Of a stretch of 64,000 nucleotides of DNA, positions 28,597-37,239 are shown piece by piece. The DNA lies in NCBI GenBank assembly GCA_015066625.1, contig SVOC01000013.1:1-64000 (forward strand). Reading direction: 5' to 3'. The DNA is from Oscillospiraceae bacterium. GTDB lineage: Bacteria > Bacillota > Clostridia > Oscillospirales > Acutalibacteraceae. Position 1 is the stretch's first letter. Every line of letters begins with the position of its first letter. Made by a program: the position numbers and the translations under genes. The notes beneath the pieces are model-generated. The model worked only from the letters and a program-made list of their open reading frames with translations, did not search any database and was not told the DNA's origin.

Positions 28597-29481
28597 ATGA
28601 GCATTAAATATTTGCTGGGTATTGACGGCGGAGGAACAAAAACGGAATTTCTGCTTACGGATTCAGTCGGAAACGAAATCAAAAGACTGTTTCTCGGCAA
28701 TTCAAACCCCGTCAACCAAGGAATTGAAAACACTTTTACTGTTTTGAATGAAGGCATAACAAAAATATGCGAAGGTTTGGACTTGGGTGAAATATCTGCT
28801 TTCGCAGGAATCGCAGGCAGCAAAACCGGGGAAAATCAAAAATTTATCCGTAAGTTTCTGTCGGGCTTCGGTTTTGCTTTGTCTGACTGCGGAAGTGACA
28901 TCGATCTTGCACTGGAAGCTGCATTAAAAGGCGAAAACGGAACAGGCGTGATAATGGGAACAGGCATCGTCGCTTATGCCCGTTCAGGTAAAAAACTTTA
29001 CCGCACAGGCGGCAGGGGATATATGATTGACAAAGGCGGAAGCGGATTTCACTTCGGTTCGGATGCACTCAATTCGGCATTTGAATTCATTGACGGCAGA
29101 GGCGGAAGTGAAATAATTCTGAAGCTTGTTGAAAAAAAGCTCGGTAAAAGCCTTGAAAAATCCGCTGCTGATATATATGACGGCGGTGCGGCATACGTTG
29201 CAGCTTTTGCCCCCGTTGTTTTTGAAGCATATAATCTCGGCGACGCTGCGGCAAATGCAATCATAGACCGCAATGCTTATGAGGCGGCAAAAATCATCAA
29301 CGGAGCAAAGAAAAACACCGACGGTAAAATTGTTGTCTGCGGCGGCTTGTGCAAACAGAAAGAAATATTATATCCCTTCCTTATGAAATATATCGAGGGC
29401 GAAGCTTCGCTTACATTCCTTGATGAACCTATGGTGAACGGTGCGATTTCATTTTCAAAAAGGTTGTGTAAAAATGCTTAA
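28597..29481 (+). CDS. BadF/BadG-type N-acetylhexosamine kinase (MurK/NagK-like)
   Basis: 294 residues of the ASKHA fold. GIDGGGTKTEFLL is the phosphate-1 motif and GTGIVAYARSG the phosphate-2 motif. Related kinases phosphorylate GlcNAc, and MurK of Clostridium acetobutylicum also phosphorylates MurNAc. The overlap with murQ (8 bases) and the nearby namZ make MurNAc/GlcNAc kinase the best reading. The start at 28597 was chosen for its AGAGG site; an earlier ATG overlaps the promoter. Confidence 0.85.
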   Translation: MSIKYLLGIDGGGTKTEFLLTDSVGNEIKRLFLGNSNPVNQGIENTFTVLNEGITKICEGLDLGEISAFAGIAGSKTGENQKFIRKFLSGFGFALSDCGSDIDLALEAALKGENGTGVIMGTGIVAYARSGKKLYRTGGRGYMIDKGGSGFHFGSDALNSAFEFIDGRGGSEIILKLVEKKLGKSLEKSAADIYDGGAAYVAAFAPVVFEAYNLGDAAANAIIDRNAYEAAKIINGAKKNTDGKIVVCGGLCKQKEILYPFLMKYIEGEASLTFLDEPMVNGAISFSKRLCKNA

Positions 29482-30274
29482 AACAGAAATGAGAAATCCC
29501 GATACATACAGCATAGACAAGATGTCAACTTTCGAAATGCTTGAAATTATAAACAACGAAAATGCCAGGGTAACCGTTGCGGTTGAATCTGCCTTGCCCC
29601 GGATTGCCGCTGTCTGCGATGCGGTTGCCGATGCAATAAAATCGGGCGGCAGGATTTTTTATATCGGAAGCGGAACTTCGGGCAGACTTGCAGTTTGCGA
29701 TGCGGCGGAATGTCCGCCCACCTTCGGTGTGCCCTGCGACCTTTTCAACGGTATTATTGCAGGCGGTGAAAAGTGTATGTTCAGAGCCGCCGAAAATGCA
29801 GAGGATAATCCCGAGGCAGGTGTTGAAGACCTGAAAGCCCGTGATTTCTGCAATAAAGATATATTAATCGGCATTTCCGCTTCGGGCTCGGCGGCATATG
29901 TTATTTCTGCCGTGAATTATGCAAAGAGCCTCGGCGCAAAGGCTTTTTCAATCACAAACAATCCCGGTTCCGAGCTTGGAAAAACGGCGGATATTGACAT
30001 TTGCACCGATACGGGTCCCGAGGTTATAACAGGCTCAACCCGTATGAAAGCAGGCACGGCACAAAAAATCATTCTCAATATGATTTCAACCGCATCCATG
30101 GTGAAATGCGGCTGTGTTTATGAAAATATGATGATTAATCTCAGACCCACAAACAAAAAACTGCGCAGAAGAATGATTGGTATTGTTACCGAAATTCTCG
30201 GTTGCACAGAGGAAAAAGCGGAAGAACTTCTTGAAGAAAACGGCTGGAATATCCGCTGTGCCGTTGAAAAGTGA
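29474..30274 (+). CDS. murQ: N-acetylmuramic acid 6-phosphate etherase
   Basis: 266 residues; family members are usually about 300, so the N-terminus is a little short. MurQ removes the lactyl ether from MurNAc-6-phosphate to give GlcNAc-6-phosphate and D-lactate. The SIS domain shows GSGTSGRLAVCDAAECPPTF, ISASGSAAYV and TGSTRMKAGTAQK. A C-terminal helical domain (KAEELLEENGW) resembles the UBA-like end of the family. The start overlaps the kinase stop, indicating coupling. A terminator follows at 30283. Confidence 0.93.
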   Translation: MLKTEMRNPDTYSIDKMSTFEMLEIINNENARVTVAVESALPRIAAVCDAVADAIKSGGRIFYIGSGTSGRLAVCDAAECPPTFGVPCDLFNGIIAGGEKCMFRAAENAEDNPEAGVEDLKARDFCNKDILIGISASGSAAYVISAVNYAKSLGAKAFSITNNPGSELGKTADIDICTDTGPEVITGSTRMKAGTAQKIILNMISTASMVKCGCVYENMMINLRPTNKKLRRRMIGIVTEILGCTEEKAEELLEENGWNIRCAVEK

Positions 30275-30282
30275 ATAAACAG

Positions 30283-30320
30283 AATCACCGCCGTGGAATT
30301 TCCATCGGCGGTGATTTTTT
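30283..30320. terminator. Terminator between convergent murQ and namZ
   Basis: AATCACCGCCG pairs with CGGCGGTGATT, followed by TTTTTT on the plus strand. An A-rich flank allows some use from the minus side. Confidence 0.85.
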
Positions 30321-30325
30321 GTATA

Positions 30326-31438
30326 TCAATATAAATACCATTTTTTTGAGCATGATTGCCATTCGGCTATTTTTTTCCCTTCCCGTGCGATAAATGTATC
30401 AGGGTCAAAGTCCGGTCTGAAGATATCATCCGTGCCGATAAGATTTGTGATTGACGGTTCAATTTCAAATTCGGAGTGTGTTTTTCTTATTGTGTCCAGA
30501 AGCTTTATTCCTACGGCAAAAGGCGAAAAGGGTTTACGGTCGGTAACGTGTAACTGAATGCCGCGGCAGAATGTGTCCTTATAATCTGAAAAGGTCGGTG
30601 TGAACGAACATTCACGAAGAATAACACCTCCCTGCTCGCCGATTTTTTCAATAACCGCTTTGCTGTCAAGCCACGGGGCGCCAATCATTTCAAAGGGTTT
30701 GGTTGTGCCTCTGCCTTCTGAAAGGTTTGTTTCTTCAAAAATGCAGGTACCGATATAGGCAAAAGCAGTATCAACGGTGGGAATATTGGGCGAAGGCTGA
30801 ATGAAAACAAGATCGGTATCATCATAATACATCTCTCTTTTCCAGCCTTCCATAGGAATAACCGTCAGGTCACAGCCCATGTTTTCCGTTTCGTTCATCA
30901 TAAGGGCAAATTCACCGATTGTCAGACCGCACCGTGTAGGCGTCGGAAATCTTCCCACAAACGAAGAAAAACGCCTGTCAAGTATGGTTCCCTCTGCTTT
31001 TAAACCGCCCAGGGGATTCGGTCTGTCAAGAACAATAAACTTTATACCGCACTCCGCACAAAGCTTCATTGCATCTGTCATTGTATAAGCATAGGTATAA
31101 AATCTTGCGCCCACATCCTGAATGTCAAAAATCACGGTATCAAGAGATGTGAGTGCCTTTTCACTTTCGGATATACCGTCACCGTATAAGCTGTAAACGG
31201 GAAGAGCTGTTTTTTTGTCTGTGTAAGAAGTTATGCTCTCTCCCGCCTGCACATCGCCTCTGACACCGTGCTCAGGTCCGAAAAGAGCAACAAGGTTGCA
31301 CCTTTCTTTAAGCATATCCACGGTTGAAGAAAGGTTACGGAGAACACCCGTATGATTGGTGATAAGTCCGCATTTCCCCTGAAAATCAAAGCCGTCGCGT
31401 GCAAGCACATCAGCTCCGCACAAAACCTTTTGTTTCAT
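30326..31438 (-). CDS. namZ: Exo-beta-N-acetylmuramidase (DUF1343/GH171)
   Basis: 370 residues. NamZ releases MurNAc from the non-reducing end of peptidoglycan fragments. The family signature is clear: GKCGLITNHTG, ALFGPEHGVRGDVQAGE, SLYGD, FDIQDVGARFYTY and LDRPNPLGG. No signal peptide is seen, so it may act inside on imported fragments. The order GNAT then namZ is a minus-strand operon (18-base gap). The convergent murQ and kinase genes would process the released MurNAc, so the two operons form a muropeptide salvage set. Confidence 0.92.
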   Translation of the reverse strand: MKQKVLCGADVLARDGFDFQGKCGLITNHTGVLRNLSSTVDMLKERCNLVALFGPEHGVRGDVQAGESITSYTDKKTALPVYSLYGDGISESEKALTSLDTVIFDIQDVGARFYTYAYTMTDAMKLCAECGIKFIVLDRPNPLGGLKAEGTILDRRFSSFVGRFPTPTRCGLTIGEFALMMNETENMGCDLTVIPMEGWKREMYYDDTDLVFIQPSPNIPTVDTAFAYIGTCIFEETNLSEGRGTTKPFEMIGAPWLDSKAVIEKIGEQGGVILRECSFTPTFSDYKDTFCRGIQLHVTDRKPFSPFAVGIKLLDTIRKTHSEFEIEPSITNLIGTDDIFRPDFDPDTFIAREGKKIAEWQSCSKKWYLY

Positions 31439-31456
31439 ATTTTACCTTCTTCTTTT

Positions 31457-32032
31457 TTATTCTGCCTCGATTGCAGATTGAAGTCTGAGTCCGTAAACCG
31501 CACAGTTTTTCATTTCTTCAAGCAGAGTAAAGCCGTATTTATCATAAAAGCCTCTGCCTTTTTCGTTTTTTATCCATGTTGTAAGCATAATTCCCTTCAC
31601 GTTTTTTTCTTTCAGATGTTCAAGAAGGGCATCCGTCATTTTATGCCCCAGACCCATTCGCTGATATTCGGGGAGAACATCAATGTGAAGATGTGCGGGA
31701 TAATCATGTTTATATTTTTCGTGAGGAATAATTGATCTTAAAGCAGATTTTCTGCGGCGGCATTCCCATTTTTTGATTTTGGTGTAATATCCGCTCACAA
31801 ATCGTTCTTTAAAAATGTCAAAATTTTCTGTGCAGATAACATAGCCGATTGCCTTATCGTTTTCGTCAGCGGCAACAAAGCAGTTTTCGGGTTCGTTTTC
31901 GATGTAATAATCGCAATAAACCGCAAGGGCAAAGTTTATTCCTCTTTTTGAGCTTTTGCAGGGTCCTTCACTGTTAAGGCAGACAAAGCGAACATTTTCT
32001 TTATCTTTTTTTTCATAAGGTCTGATTGTCAT
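31457..32032 (-). CDS. GNAT family N-acetyltransferase
   Basis: 191 residues. VLPEYQRMGLGHKMTDALLEHL is the acetyl-CoA-binding motif A, and FYDKYGFTLLEEM is the usual C-terminal motif. The start at 32032 follows GGAAG by 8 bases; longer frames add unrelated residues. It is the first gene of the operon with namZ. Substrate unknown; an amino sugar is possible by context. Confidence 0.8.
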   Translation of the reverse strand: MTIRPYEKKDKENVRFVCLNSEGPCKSSKRGINFALAVYCDYYIENEPENCFVAADENDKAIGYVICTENFDIFKERFVSGYYTKIKKWECRRRKSALRSIIPHEKYKHDYPAHLHIDVLPEYQRMGLGHKMTDALLEHLKEKNVKGIMLTTWIKNEKGRGFYDKYGFTLLEEMKNCAVYGLRLQSAIEAE

Positions 32033-32154
32033 TTTCATCACTTCCAAAACGAGTTTATCATTAAAATGCATAAAAATCAAGGTGAAATATGTAGCGATTT
32101 AATAATTGTAAAAAAGAAAAAGTTGTTGTATTATTAATATCGGGAGGAATTAAT

Positions 32155-33723
32155 ATGAACCGCAAATTTAATCCCGGAGCTGTTTTTGAAAAACTGTCCG
32201 GCAATATCGGCTATAAAATTGAAATTGTTTATGAAAACTCAAAGCGTATTTCATACTGTGAAAAAACTCACAGAGTCACCGATGAAAAATATATTCTTTC
32301 CGTTTCGGGCAAGGAAGTGAAAATTTGCTGCTCTTGTGAAAAAGGTGCATTCCGTGCCCTCTGTGATTTTGCAAGGCGCATTGACGAAAACAATGTTGCC
32401 GACGGTGAATATATCTGCTCGCCTTCTTTTGCCGTAAGAGGATATATCGAAGGCTTTTACGGAAATCCGTGGAGTCATGAAAAACGTAAATCCGTTATGG
32501 AGCTTATGGCAAAAAACAGAATGAACACCGTTTATCACGCACCGAAGGATGATTTGTATCACCGTGAAAAGTGGCGTGAGAATTATCCCGAAGATGAGCT
32601 TGCAAAATTAAAAGAGCTTGTTGACTGCGCAAAAGAATACTATATGGATTTCTTCTGGTGCATTGCACCCGGTCTTTCAATAAAATATTCGGATGATGCA
32701 GAATTTGACGCCCTGATGAATAAAACAAAACAGCTTTATTCAATCGGAATTCGCTGCTTCGGTCTGCTTCTTGACGATATTGACGAAGAGCTTGCTTTTG
32801 AAGAAGATAAAGCGGTTTTCGGTGAAACGGTCAATGCTCATGTTGAGCTGATAAACAGATATTATGATGCATTGAAAGGGCTCGATTCGTCAATCCGTCT
32901 TACGGTGTGCCCAACCCTTTATCACGGCAAGGGTAATGAATATTACATCTCAAAGCTGGGCAAAAATATTCCGACCCTTGTTTCCGTTTTCTGGACGGGC
33001 AGAGATATCTGCTCCCGTGAGCTGACAAGTTCCGAGGCGGTAAGGTTTATTGAAAACACATATCACAAGCCGCTTTATTGGGATAACTATCCCGTGAACG
33101 ACTGCTCAATGTATAACGAAATGCATATTTCGCCGATTATCGGCCGTGACCCCGATTTGTATAAATATTCCGAGGGTATCATTTCAAACTGTATGGAATA
33201 TGCGGAGTGCTCAAAAATTCCGCTGATTACCTTTGCGGATTATCTCTGGGACAGTGAAAATTATGATTCGCAGAAATCCTGGGAGGGTGCGATAAGGCAG
33301 GTTATCGGCAAAGAAAATGCAAATAATTTCATTGTCTTTGCAGACCATTTTTATACCTCGTGCCTCAAAGATGCAAATTCAAGGCGTATGTATGAGGCAT
33401 TTGATGAAATTGAAACCGCATTCAAATCCGGCGATAAAGAAAAAGCTTTTTCTCTTGCAGAAAATTATTTCGGCAGAATGAGTGCTTGCAGAGAATATCT
33501 CAAAAGAGATTTGCCCATTTGCCGTGAACTTAAAAAATGGTCGGAAAAATATTTTGTTTCATGCGATATTATGAACAGGATATTTGAATACATAAAAACA
33601 AGGGATGAAAAGCTGATTGAAGATTTGCTTTTGCTTGCAGAAAAATACGAGGCAATGCCTGCAAGGCTTTCGAATGATGTCAACATCCGTGCAGAGCTTA
33701 AAAATCTGCAGAATTTCATTTAA
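32155..33723 (+). CDS. Beta-N-acetylglucosaminidase, glycoside hydrolase family 84
   Basis: 522 residues. A GH20b-like N-terminal domain (about 1-90) precedes the GH84 barrel, which begins at VRGYIEGFYGNPWS and carries the catalytic Asp pair in LLLDDIDEEL (D207-D208). GH84 enzymes remove GlcNAc from O-GlcNAc proteins, mucin or hyaluronan. Relatives such as Clostridium perfringens NagJ are secreted and modular, but this one lacks a signal peptide and accessory domains and probably acts in the cytoplasm. GGGAGG precedes the ATG. It leads an operon with two ceramidase-fold genes. Confidence 0.92.
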   Translation: MNRKFNPGAVFEKLSGNIGYKIEIVYENSKRISYCEKTHRVTDEKYILSVSGKEVKICCSCEKGAFRALCDFARRIDENNVADGEYICSPSFAVRGYIEGFYGNPWSHEKRKSVMELMAKNRMNTVYHAPKDDLYHREKWRENYPEDELAKLKELVDCAKEYYMDFFWCIAPGLSIKYSDDAEFDALMNKTKQLYSIGIRCFGLLLDDIDEELAFEEDKAVFGETVNAHVELINRYYDALKGLDSSIRLTVCPTLYHGKGNEYYISKLGKNIPTLVSVFWTGRDICSRELTSSEAVRFIENTYHKPLYWDNYPVNDCSMYNEMHISPIIGRDPDLYKYSEGIISNCMEYAECSKIPLITFADYLWDSENYDSQKSWEGAIRQVIGKENANNFIVFADHFYTSCLKDANSRRMYEAFDEIETAFKSGDKEKAFSLAENYFGRMSACREYLKRDLPICRELKKWSEKYFVSCDIMNRIFEYIKTRDEKLIEDLLLLAEKYEAMPARLSNDVNIRAELKNLQNFI

Positions 33724-33738
33724 AAAGGAGAAATTAAA

Positions 33739-35205
33739 ATGGCAGTAGTTATCAGATGGATTTCGGCAATTATGGCGGTGCTTTTAGGCTTACCCACACT
33801 TCTCGGTGCGGTTTTTCAGAGCCTTACCAAAATCGGCTATGATGAAAGACCCGTTCAGGCAATTTCGGAGAATTTCCTTGAAGGCAATTCAGAATTTATT
33901 GATGAAGCAAAATCAGAATATTGGTCGGCAGGCTTTGCGCGCAGAGTGCTTACTCCCGAAGATGTTGATGAAACAAGATATTTTCTCGGCGGATTTCTTA
34001 AATTCCCTGCTCAGGAGGCAACGGGTGTTATTGACGATTTATGCGTAAGAGCTGTGGTTCTTGACGATAATTCGGGCAGAGGTGCAGCAGCATTTGCATG
34101 GATTGACGGCGTAGGTTTTATGAATGCCGATATCAAGGATATCCGTGAAAAGCTCAGTGATATTACGGGCAACGGCAAACTTATCAGCATTGATGTGGGC
34201 TCAACTCACAACCACAGCGCAATCGATACTCAGGGTCTTTGGGGCAACATTCCCAAAAGCGGCAGAAATCAGGGTTATATTGATTCGGTAGTTCAGAAAA
34301 CCGCCGATGCAATCAGAGAAGCATATAACAACCGCTCGGAAGGTACGCTTTATTATTCGGCAAAAGCCTGCCCCGAAATGTTCTATGACGGCAGAAATCC
34401 TTATTCCATTGATGAAAAAATTCACCTTTTCCGTTTTGTTCCCAACGCAGAGGGCAAAAAAGAGATTTACATAGCCAATTTCGGCGCTCACCCCGTTAAC
34501 CTGGGTTGGAGCAATACCGAAATCTCGGGCGACTATCCGTATTATGTAGAAAAAGAAGTAACAACATCAAAGAATGCAGACTTTATCTTTGTTCAGGGTG
34601 CAATCGGCGGAGCGATTCACGCCGATATGGGTGTTGACAAAGGGATTCCCGCGGAGCTTACTTCATATGAAAAAATGAAGGAATACAGCAAAATTGTTGC
34701 AGGCATTCTTTATGAGCTTGCAGAAAAAGGCGAAGCGGTTGAGCCCATTCTCAACATCAGACATGCTCAGATTGATTTTGAGGTCAACAATTTTGTTTTC
34801 CTTCTTGCAGAGAGTGCAGGTCTTTGCAATGTAAAAGCATTCAAAGAAGACGGTAAGGTTTATCTCACAAGTGAAATCGGCTATGTTGAAATCGGCAGGA
34901 ATATAAAGATTATCGAAGCTCCGGGCGAGGTGCTTCCCGAGCTTGTTTACGGCGGATTCTATTCTGCCGAAGAAGCATTCAACGGCACGGAATACCCTTA
35001 CGAAGGCGTTGCCACCTGCTTTGATGAGGATGATGAAGTGCTTGTTTTCGGGCTTTGCAACGATGCCGTTGGTTACATAGTACCCGATAACGATTACAGC
35101 TCATCGGGCAGTGAAGGTCACTATGAAGAAACGGTTTCAACAGGTTCAAAAAGCGGAACGGCTTTCTCAGAAGCGTTCTTTGAACTGCTTAAGGTATGGG
35201 GGTAA
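33739..35205 (+). CDS. Ceramidase-fold protein, paralog 3
   Basis: 488 residues with an N-terminal hydrophobic segment (about 6-27) acting as signal or anchor. The family motifs are LDDNSGRGAAAFAWIDGVG, GSTHNHSAIDTQGLWG, NFGAHPVNLGWS with SGDYPYY, and FVQGAIGGAIH. The last motif has glycines where true ceramidases place the catalytic serine, so a different chemistry or substrate is likely. It begins 15 bases after the GH84 stop, with GGAG upstream, and is followed 6 bases later by paralog 4. Confidence 0.75.
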   Translation: MAVVIRWISAIMAVLLGLPTLLGAVFQSLTKIGYDERPVQAISENFLEGNSEFIDEAKSEYWSAGFARRVLTPEDVDETRYFLGGFLKFPAQEATGVIDDLCVRAVVLDDNSGRGAAAFAWIDGVGFMNADIKDIREKLSDITGNGKLISIDVGSTHNHSAIDTQGLWGNIPKSGRNQGYIDSVVQKTADAIREAYNNRSEGTLYYSAKACPEMFYDGRNPYSIDEKIHLFRFVPNAEGKKEIYIANFGAHPVNLGWSNTEISGDYPYYVEKEVTTSKNADFIFVQGAIGGAIHADMGVDKGIPAELTSYEKMKEYSKIVAGILYELAEKGEAVEPILNIRHAQIDFEVNNFVFLLAESAGLCNVKAFKEDGKVYLTSEIGYVEIGRNIKIIEAPGEVLPELVYGGFYSAEEAFNGTEYPYEGVATCFDEDDEVLVFGLCNDAVGYIVPDNDYSSSGSEGHYEETVSTGSKSGTAFSEAFFELLKVWG

Positions 35206-35211
35206 TTTATA

Positions 35212-36693
35212 ATGGAAATACTGCGCTTTCTGAAACTTCCCGAATTGGTCAGAGGAATTATTTCGGGCCTGCTTTCTCTGATAATTCTTTTTGTCCCCAA
35301 TTCAACATACACAACCGTTGATGAAACAACAAAATATATGCTTGCAGGCGATGAAGTTTTTTCTTACAGCGGTGAAAAATGGACTGTGGGCTTCGCAAAA
35401 GAAGTTCTTACACCCGACGATATAACTGAAGAAACATACTATATTGCAGGCTATAATACAAACAATCCCGCAAAATCCGTGCTTGACGATATGTATGCCA
35501 AGGCGGTTTATCTTGACGATAACAGCGGCAGAGGCGGAGTTGTTATCTGTGCGATTGATTGCGTTGGTATAAGCCGTAAGGATATCAATGATATCAGAAA
35601 ACTTGTTATTGAAAGCGGTAAAATTCCGGGTCTCAAATCAATTAACATCTGCGCAACCCATACCCACTCCGCTATTGATACACAGGGTCTTTGGGGGAAG
35701 AATTTCCTTTCCGACGGCAAAAACGAGGAGTTTATGAACCGTCTCAAAGAATTAACCGCCAAAGCGATTATTGATGCATATGATGCGAGAAAAGACGGTG
35801 TTCTCTACTTCGGCACCGCAGAATCCGAAAACCTTCTGACAGATACCAGAGAGCCCATTGACTACGATGCAACAATAACAAGAATCCGCTTCAACCCTGC
35901 AGACGGCAGCGACGATACTTATATAGTGAATTTTGCATGCCACGCCGAATGCCTCGGTGCAAGAACAACCGTTGTCAGTGCAGATTTTCCTGCATATATG
36001 GAAAAAGAAATCGTTGAGCAGACGGGCGGCGCAAACGTCGTTTTCATAAACGGAGCTATCGGAGGACTTATCACCTGTGAAAAGCTTGATGATGTTTTGC
36101 GTAACTTTGAGCTTGGTCTTGAATATGTCAAGGAATTCGGCAAGGATGTGGGCAAAGTTGTTATGAGCATAAACAACGAAGTTGTTCTCTCTCCCGCTAT
36201 CAACATTAAAACCGAAGCAACTGAAGTCAAGTGCGATAACATAGCACTGGTGCTTGTCCGCTTCCTTGGGGTGCTCAACAACGATATCGCTAAAGACAAA
36301 GACAAAAACATTTCAATCATATCCGAAGTTTCCTATATGGAGCTGGGCAATAAGCAGATAGGTGTCTGTATGATTCCGGGCGAGCTTTCACCCGAGCTTG
36401 AAAGCGGTAATTTTATGTCGGCAGCGGAATCGGCAAACGGCACGGAAGCAGAATATAAATCTCTTTCGGATATGGCACGCTGCGAGCATAATTTTGTTAT
36501 CGGTCTTTGCAATGATGAACTGGGATATATAATTCCCGAAAACGATTTCTACCTTCACGAGTGGCTGCCTTATTTCAACAATGCCGTTGATGAATCGGGC
36601 AGAAAACACTATGAGGAAACCAATTCCCTCGGTCCCAAGGCTGCAGGAGCAATTCTTGAAGCCATGGACGAACTGATATCTTCAATCGCATAA
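35212..36693 (+). CDS. Ceramidase-fold protein, paralog 4
   Basis: 493 residues, clearly a relative of paralog 3. It has a membrane segment at about 14-32, then LDDNSGRGGVVICAIDCVG, CATHTHSAIDTQGLWG, NFACHAECLG with SADFPAYM, and FINGAIGGLIT. The serine of the ceramidase nucleophile region is again missing. A GGGGG site lies before the ATG. It ends the operon; a strong terminator follows at 36703. The adjacent related genes suggest a local duplication followed by divergence. Confidence 0.75.
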   Translation: MEILRFLKLPELVRGIISGLLSLIILFVPNSTYTTVDETTKYMLAGDEVFSYSGEKWTVGFAKEVLTPDDITEETYYIAGYNTNNPAKSVLDDMYAKAVYLDDNSGRGGVVICAIDCVGISRKDINDIRKLVIESGKIPGLKSINICATHTHSAIDTQGLWGKNFLSDGKNEEFMNRLKELTAKAIIDAYDARKDGVLYFGTAESENLLTDTREPIDYDATITRIRFNPADGSDDTYIVNFACHAECLGARTTVVSADFPAYMEKEIVEQTGGANVVFINGAIGGLITCEKLDDVLRNFELGLEYVKEFGKDVGKVVMSINNEVVLSPAINIKTEATEVKCDNIALVLVRFLGVLNNDIAKDKDKNISIISEVSYMELGNKQIGVCMIPGELSPELESGNFMSAAESANGTEAEYKSLSDMARCEHNFVIGLCNDELGYIIPENDFYLHEWLPYFNNAVDESGRKHYEETNSLGPKAAGAILEAMDELISSIA

Positions 36694-36702
36694 ACAACTG
36701 TC

Positions 36703-36736
36703 AAAGCCGACGGATTAAAACCCGTCGGCTTTTGAA
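36703..36736 (+). terminator. Intrinsic terminator of the GH84 operon
   Basis: AAAGCCGACGG pairs with CCGTCGGCTTT, followed by a short T-run. It lies immediately before the left copy of the 188-bp repeat. Confidence 0.85.
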
Positions 36737-36737
36737 T

Positions 36738-36925
36738 TTCAAAACTTTCAAATTAATCAAAAAATTAACATTAATAAACCCTGAATGGATTGCAAAAATA
36801 ATAGAGCAAACGCAAAAATGAAGAAAAGGGGTGTAAACGAAATGTCAAAGAATAATTCAGTTGTTCCTCAGGCAAGAGCTGCTCTTGACCAGTTCAAGAT
36901 GGAAGCTGCAAGAGAGGTTGGCGTT
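36738..36925 (+). repeat. 188-bp direct repeat, left copy (SASP promoter region and first 28 codons)
   Basis: This matches 42540-42727 at a constant offset of 5802 bases with about six mismatches. It contains the region upstream of the SASP gene and its first 28 codons. The two copies bracket a block of four genes. Confidence 0.9.
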
Positions 36926-36961
36926 CAATCCCTTATTAAAGAAAAAACACATATTTTATGA
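36842..36961 (+). pseudogene. Truncated alpha/beta-type small acid-soluble spore protein gene
   Basis: The first 28 codons (MSKNNSVVPQARAALDQFKM, then EAAREVGV) are identical in protein to the SASP at 42644. After GTTGGCGTT the sequence changes abruptly to unrelated DNA and the frame stops at codon 40. The product lacks the conserved GDLTSREAGSVGG half needed for DNA binding, so it is probably not functional. The break at 36926 is the left edge of the inserted 5.8-kb block. Confidence 0.88.
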
Positions 36962-36985
36962 CAACATAATCAATATAATGTGTCG

Positions 36986-37019
36986 AAAGCTGCCTTTGAA
37001 TCACAAAGACAGCTTTTTT
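36986..37019 (+). terminator. Intrinsic terminator downstream of the SASP remnant
   Basis: AAAGCTGCCTTTG pairs with CAAAGACAGCTTT and is followed by a T-run. The remaining gap 37020-37239 is AT-rich with one promoter and no convincing gene. Confidence 0.8.
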
Positions 37020-37147
37020 GAAAGGTAATTTTTACGAGATTTCTGAAGAAACGGTAATATATTTCAGATTACAACAGGTTCTTCACCAATCAGAAGTTTT
37101 TTATATTGGATTAATCAAACAACACAAAAATAATACACTTTACGGTA

Positions 37148-37176
37148 TTGATTTGTATATTTTGTTATATTATAAT
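37148..37176 (+). promoter_or_regulatory. SigA-type promoter of the inserted gene block
   Basis: TTGATT (37148-37153), 17-base spacer, TATAAT (37171-37176), in AT-rich DNA 64 bases ahead of the start at 37240. Confidence 0.65.
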
Positions 37177-37239
37177 ATAGATATTAATTCGATTTGCGAT
37201 TTATACAAAATAAAAGTATGCCAAACGGGAGGGTAAATA

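Noticed and set aside
37018-37236. 72-codon frame before the GH101-like gene
   Set aside because: It starts in the T-run of a terminator, has no ribosome site and contains the promoter of the next gene.
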